Positions 7,297 to 9,135 of a stretch of 9,135 nucleotides of DNA are shown here, piece after piece. Numbering within the stretch: the first letter of the stretch is position 1; each line of letters begins with the position of its first letter. Under the pieces are notes generated by a model. The model saw only the letters and a list, made by a program, of their open reading frames with translations. It searched no databases and had not been told where the DNA came from. The DNA comes from Anaerolineaceae bacterium (GTDB lineage: Bacteria; Chloroflexota; Anaerolineae; Anaerolineales; Anaerolineaceae): assembly GCA_011620445.1 (NCBI GenBank), contig WOZB01000283.1, positions 2,741-11,875 of the forward strand, given 5' to 3'. The translations under genes and the position numbers were made by a program.

Positions 7297-8673
7297 ATGA
7301 AAAAATTCCTATTCACTTTGACCATTCTTTCTATTCTGCTTTCCTTGGGCATGGGCAGCGTTATTGCAGCCCCAACCAAGAACGTCGGCATCAATGTTCT
7401 GTTGACGGAACCCCTATCGGATGCATCGCGTGCTGAATTGGCCAAATTTGGTCCGATTACGAGCGAAATCACTGATCTCAATGCGGTAACCATTCGTATG
7501 GACCTCGCCCAGTTGGAAGCCCTCAAAGCGCTTCCATTCGTTGCGGCTGCCAACCCAGACGCGGAACGGAAAGGGATCCCAATCACTGAAGTTGCTGCAA
7601 CCGATTTTTCTGCCGGTTACAGCACCTGGGATTTGGATGCTATTAATGTGACGGACTTTGCAGCAACCAGGACTGTCACATACGACGGTACTGGCGTATA
7701 CGTGGCCGTTTTGGATACCGGCCTGGTGGATACCTGGCGTTCCTTCTTCCCGGAAGGGCGCATCGCTATTGAGTACGCCAAATCGTTTGGCGGCGGCGGC
7801 GGGGAAACTGGAGAGGTATCTGATCAGCCCAATAAATGGGAACATGATCAGAACAGCCACGGCACACATGTAACCAGCACCATCCTGGGGTACGATTTTA
7901 GAGGCGCTAAAATAAACGGCGTTGCCCCATTGGCAACCATTATTCCGGTCAAAGTGCTCAACCAGAACGGGTCCGGTTGGTCCTCGGTGATTGCCGCTGG
8001 CATCAAATACGTGGCTGATCTGAAGGCTGGCCCACTTGCTGGTTCACCAGTCGTCATCAACATGAGCCTTGGCGGTTCTGCCCTGGATGCCGTTGAAAAA
8101 GCCGCCATCGATTATGCCATTGAGAAGGGCGTGCTGATCGTCGCTTCGGCTGGCAATGAAGGCGAAGCAGGCATGGGCTACCCCGGTGCCTACGCACCAG
8201 TAATTTCTGTGGCCGCTTCAGGTTGGGTGGGCGAATGGCTGCCTTCCGTTGGTTCCTGGTGGCAGGGTTACGGTGTGAAAGAACCCACCGCAGCAAAAGA
8301 TTATTACATTACCGATTTCTCCAGCCGCGAACTGCCAGGACAGGACTTGGATGTGGCTGCACCTGGAAGTTGGGTCCTTGGACCGTACAAGGTCAACAGC
8401 GGCAATTTATCGAGTTATTACTACCTGGGTGGTACCTCCATGGCCAGCCCACATGTAGCCGGTATTGTAGCTTTAATGGCTCAGAAGAAAACTTCGCTGA
8501 CCAATCCTGACGCAGAATTGATTTTGGAAAGGACTGCCATTCGGCTTCCAGCGGGTTCACGGACGATAACAAGCCCTTATGGTTTGGAAACCGTATCATG
8601 GGGAAGTGACGCTACAGGTGCTGGTTTGACAACCGCCAATAAAGCACTGGCGGATAAACTGCTTTCAAATTAA
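7297..8673 (+). CDS. Secreted subtilisin-family (S8) serine protease
   Basis: A 458-residue extracellular endopeptidase. Residues 1-24 are a Sec signal peptide (MKKFLFTL..., probable cleavage VIA|A at 24/25). Residues 27 to about 95 resemble an I9-type propeptide that assists folding and is then removed. The S8 domain fills the rest. The catalytic triad is intact: Asp140 in VAVLDTGL, His188 in NSHGTHV and Ser381 in GGTSMASPHVAG. Asn287 in ASAGNEG supplies the oxyanion hole. A Gly-run (164-169) lies between Asp and His. Residues about 308-338 are an aromatic-rich insertion with four Trp, where classical subtilisins have a short turn before the 'FSS' strand. There is no C-terminal anchor, repeat or sorting domain, so the mature enzyme is probably released. 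It has its own ribosome site, a likely own promoter and a strong terminator. Substrate is unknown; a general nutritional or processing role is inference. Confidence 0.95.
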   Translation: MKKFLFTLTILSILLSLGMGSVIAAPTKNVGINVLLTEPLSDASRAELAKFGPITSEITDLNAVTIRMDLAQLEALKALPFVAAANPDAERKGIPITEVAATDFSAGYSTWDLDAINVTDFAATRTVTYDGTGVYVAVLDTGLVDTWRSFFPEGRIAIEYAKSFGGGGGETGEVSDQPNKWEHDQNSHGTHVTSTILGYDFRGAKINGVAPLATIIPVKVLNQNGSGWSSVIAAGIKYVADLKAGPLAGSPVVINMSLGGSALDAVEKAAIDYAIEKGVLIVASAGNEGEAGMGYPGAYAPVISVAASGWVGEWLPSVGSWWQGYGVKEPTAAKDYYITDFSSRELPGQDLDVAAPGSWVLGPYKVNSGNLSSYYYLGGTSMASPHVAGIVALMAQKKTSLTNPDAELILERTAIRLPAGSRTITSPYGLETVSWGSDATGAGLTTANKALADKLLSN

Positions 8674-8690
8674 ACTTCAAGACATCTCAA

Positions 8691-8728
8691 AAAGAGAGCT
8701 GGTCAAAAATACCAGCTCTCTTTATTAA
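8691..8728 (+). terminator. Rho-independent terminator after the protease
   Basis: AAAGAGAGCTGGT (8691-8703) and ACCAGCTCTCTTT (8711-8723) form a perfect 13-bp stem with a 7-nt loop CAAAAAT, followed by ATTAATT. The stem begins 17 nt after the stop. Its A-rich left flank and T-rich right flank would also give partial termination on the opposite strand. Confidence 0.92.
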
Positions 8729-8797
8729 TTACCAGTAGAAACAGATCGGTGCATGAATTGGCCAGGCTTCGAGCAGGCAGTAATCTTCCAGGCGATT

Positions 8798-8880
8798 TTG
8801 TCATGTTAAGGGCAGCGAAGCATTTTTATCTCGCGCCTTTCAGCTGGCAGAGATTTGTTTACAGCGGCTCAGGATGACAA
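8798..8880. repeat. Imperfect inverted repeat, interspersed-repeat-like
   Basis: TTGTCAT (8798-8804) is matched by ATGACAA (8874-8880), and ATCTC (8828-8832) by GAGAT (8850-8854). The left arm contains GGCAGCGAAG and the right arm contains GCGGCTCAGGATGACA. This is the layout of the widespread bacterial 'GTCATTCTGAG...GCGAAG...ATCTC' interspersed repeats and looks like a decayed copy. No transposase is present. Confidence 0.55.
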
Positions 8881-8893
8881 GAATATTTTTGAT

Positions 8894-8945
8894 TCTACAA
8901 GGGGCCGCCTGAACTGTTTTGCGAAGCCCGCCCGGTGGTTGTAGA
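8894..8945. repeat. Hairpin-forming inverted repeat A
   Basis: TCTACAA (8894-8900) pairs with TTGTAGA (8939-8945). After a GGGG bulge, CCGCC (8905-8909) pairs with GGTGG (8934-8938), including one G-T pair. Its right arm shares GTAG (8941-8944) with the next hairpin. Confidence 0.45.
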
Positions 8946-8982
8946 GAACGGCCAGGATGCGCTGAGCTTATCCTGGCCCTAC
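8941..8982. repeat. Hairpin-forming inverted repeat B
   Basis: GGCCAGGAT (8950-8958) and ATCCTGGCC (8970-8978) form a perfect 9-bp stem with an 11-nt loop. An outer GTAG (8941-8944)/CTAC (8979-8982) pair extends it across a 5-nt bulge. No T-run follows, so it is not a typical terminator. It may be an intergenic hairpin repeat. Confidence 0.55.
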
Positions 8983-9008
8983 GATAAGAAGCGGGAGGTA
9001 GGGGGGAC

Positions 9009-9032
9009 ATTTGCAGATTTGCAGATTTGCAG
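9009..9032. repeat. Three tandem copies of ATTTGCAG
   Basis: Three exact 8-bp units run head to tail (9009-9016, 9017-9024, 9025-9032), followed by a partial CAG. They are non-coding, as far as can be seen. They could be a slippage-prone microsatellite or iterated protein-binding sites. Confidence 0.8.
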
Positions 9033-9072
9033 CAGTTCCACAAAATTTTTACAGTTTTTTCTGATGTTAAGG

Positions 9073-9090
9073 TGCGTTATTTAGCACGCA
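9073..9090. repeat. Small hairpin near the window end
   Basis: TGCGT (9073-9077) pairs with ACGCA (9086-9090) over an 8-nt loop, followed by the AT-rich TATTCTATATT. It could belong to the promoter region of a gene beyond the window, but no clear -35/-10 pair was found. Confidence 0.25.
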
Positions 9091-9135
9091 TATTCTATAT
9101 TAGTTGGACTGGGAAATCAAGGCCTGGTTGATAGC

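Larger units (their letters stand above)
8674..9135. other. Gene-free tail with terminator and repeats
   Basis: No credible coding region is seen on either strand. The only short open frame (minus strand, 8840-9043) crosses repeats and has no ribosome site or family resemblance. The stretch holds the protease terminator, an inverted-repeat element, two overlapping hairpins, an 8-bp tandem repeat and a small hairpin near 9072-9090. Nothing recognisable was seen in 8729-8797 or 9091-9135. Confidence 0.65.

Noticed and set aside
7414..7869. Minus-strand open frame of 151 codons.
   Set aside because: It is antisense to the well-supported S8 protease, with no recognisable domain.
9009..9032. Tandem ATTTGCAG as the start of a CRISPR array.
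   Set aside because: Units are 8 bp and directly adjacent with no spacers.
8840..9043. Minus-strand open frame of 67 codons in the tail.
   Set aside because: It runs across hairpin repeats and the 8-bp tandem repeat, with no ribosome site or resemblance to known proteins.

Overview
The window looks like chromosomal DNA from an anaerobic, carbohydrate-using Chloroflexota bacterium, most likely of the Anaerolineae type. This assignment is inference. It rests on alanine/proline/threonine-rich tethers behind LAAC lipoboxes, a GH57 enzyme ending in a glucodextranase-type domain, a nucleoside kinase with a threonyl-tRNA-synthetase-like N-terminus, and degenerate hairpin repeats in a gene-free tail. 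All genes are on the + strand.

Layout. (1) Positions 1-96 hold the last 31 codons of an SRAP (YedK/HMCES-type) protein. (2) Positions 220-6938 form a tight three-gene unit: a GH13 alpha-amylase-family lipoprotein (220-2034), a 1059-residue GH57 amylopullulanase-type lipoprotein with two C-terminal beta domains (2045-5224), and a cytoplasmic nucleoside kinase (5232-6938). The gaps are only 10 and 7 nt, and the unit is closed by a hairpin terminator at 6991-7020. (3) Positions 6939-7296 are an AT-rich intergenic region holding that terminator, small inverted repeats and the probable promoter of the next gene. (4) Positions 7297-8673 encode a secreted subtilisin-family (S8) protease with a propeptide, followed by a strong hairpin terminator at 8691-8728. 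(5) Positions 8729-9135 show no credible gene. They hold an imperfect inverted repeat of interspersed-repeat type, two overlapping hairpins, an 8-bp triplet repeat and a small hairpin.

How the genes fit together. The two lipoproteins should sit tethered on the outer face of the cytoplasmic membrane and attack alpha-glucans such as starch, glycogen, pullulan or dextrin. One would cut alpha-1,4 linkages and the other alpha-1,4 and possibly alpha-1,6 linkages. No sugar transporter lies in the window, so uptake must be encoded elsewhere. The kinase is probably co-transcribed but has no obvious metabolic tie to glucan breakdown. The protease appears to be a separate transcription unit.

I found no wholly new system, CRISPR array, RNA gene or insertion sequence. 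The most notable points are the glucanase-kinase operon, the loss of all four editing/zinc residues in the kinase's tRNA-synthetase-like domain, and the alternating GGCGG/CCCGCC blocks in the operon's 3' end.
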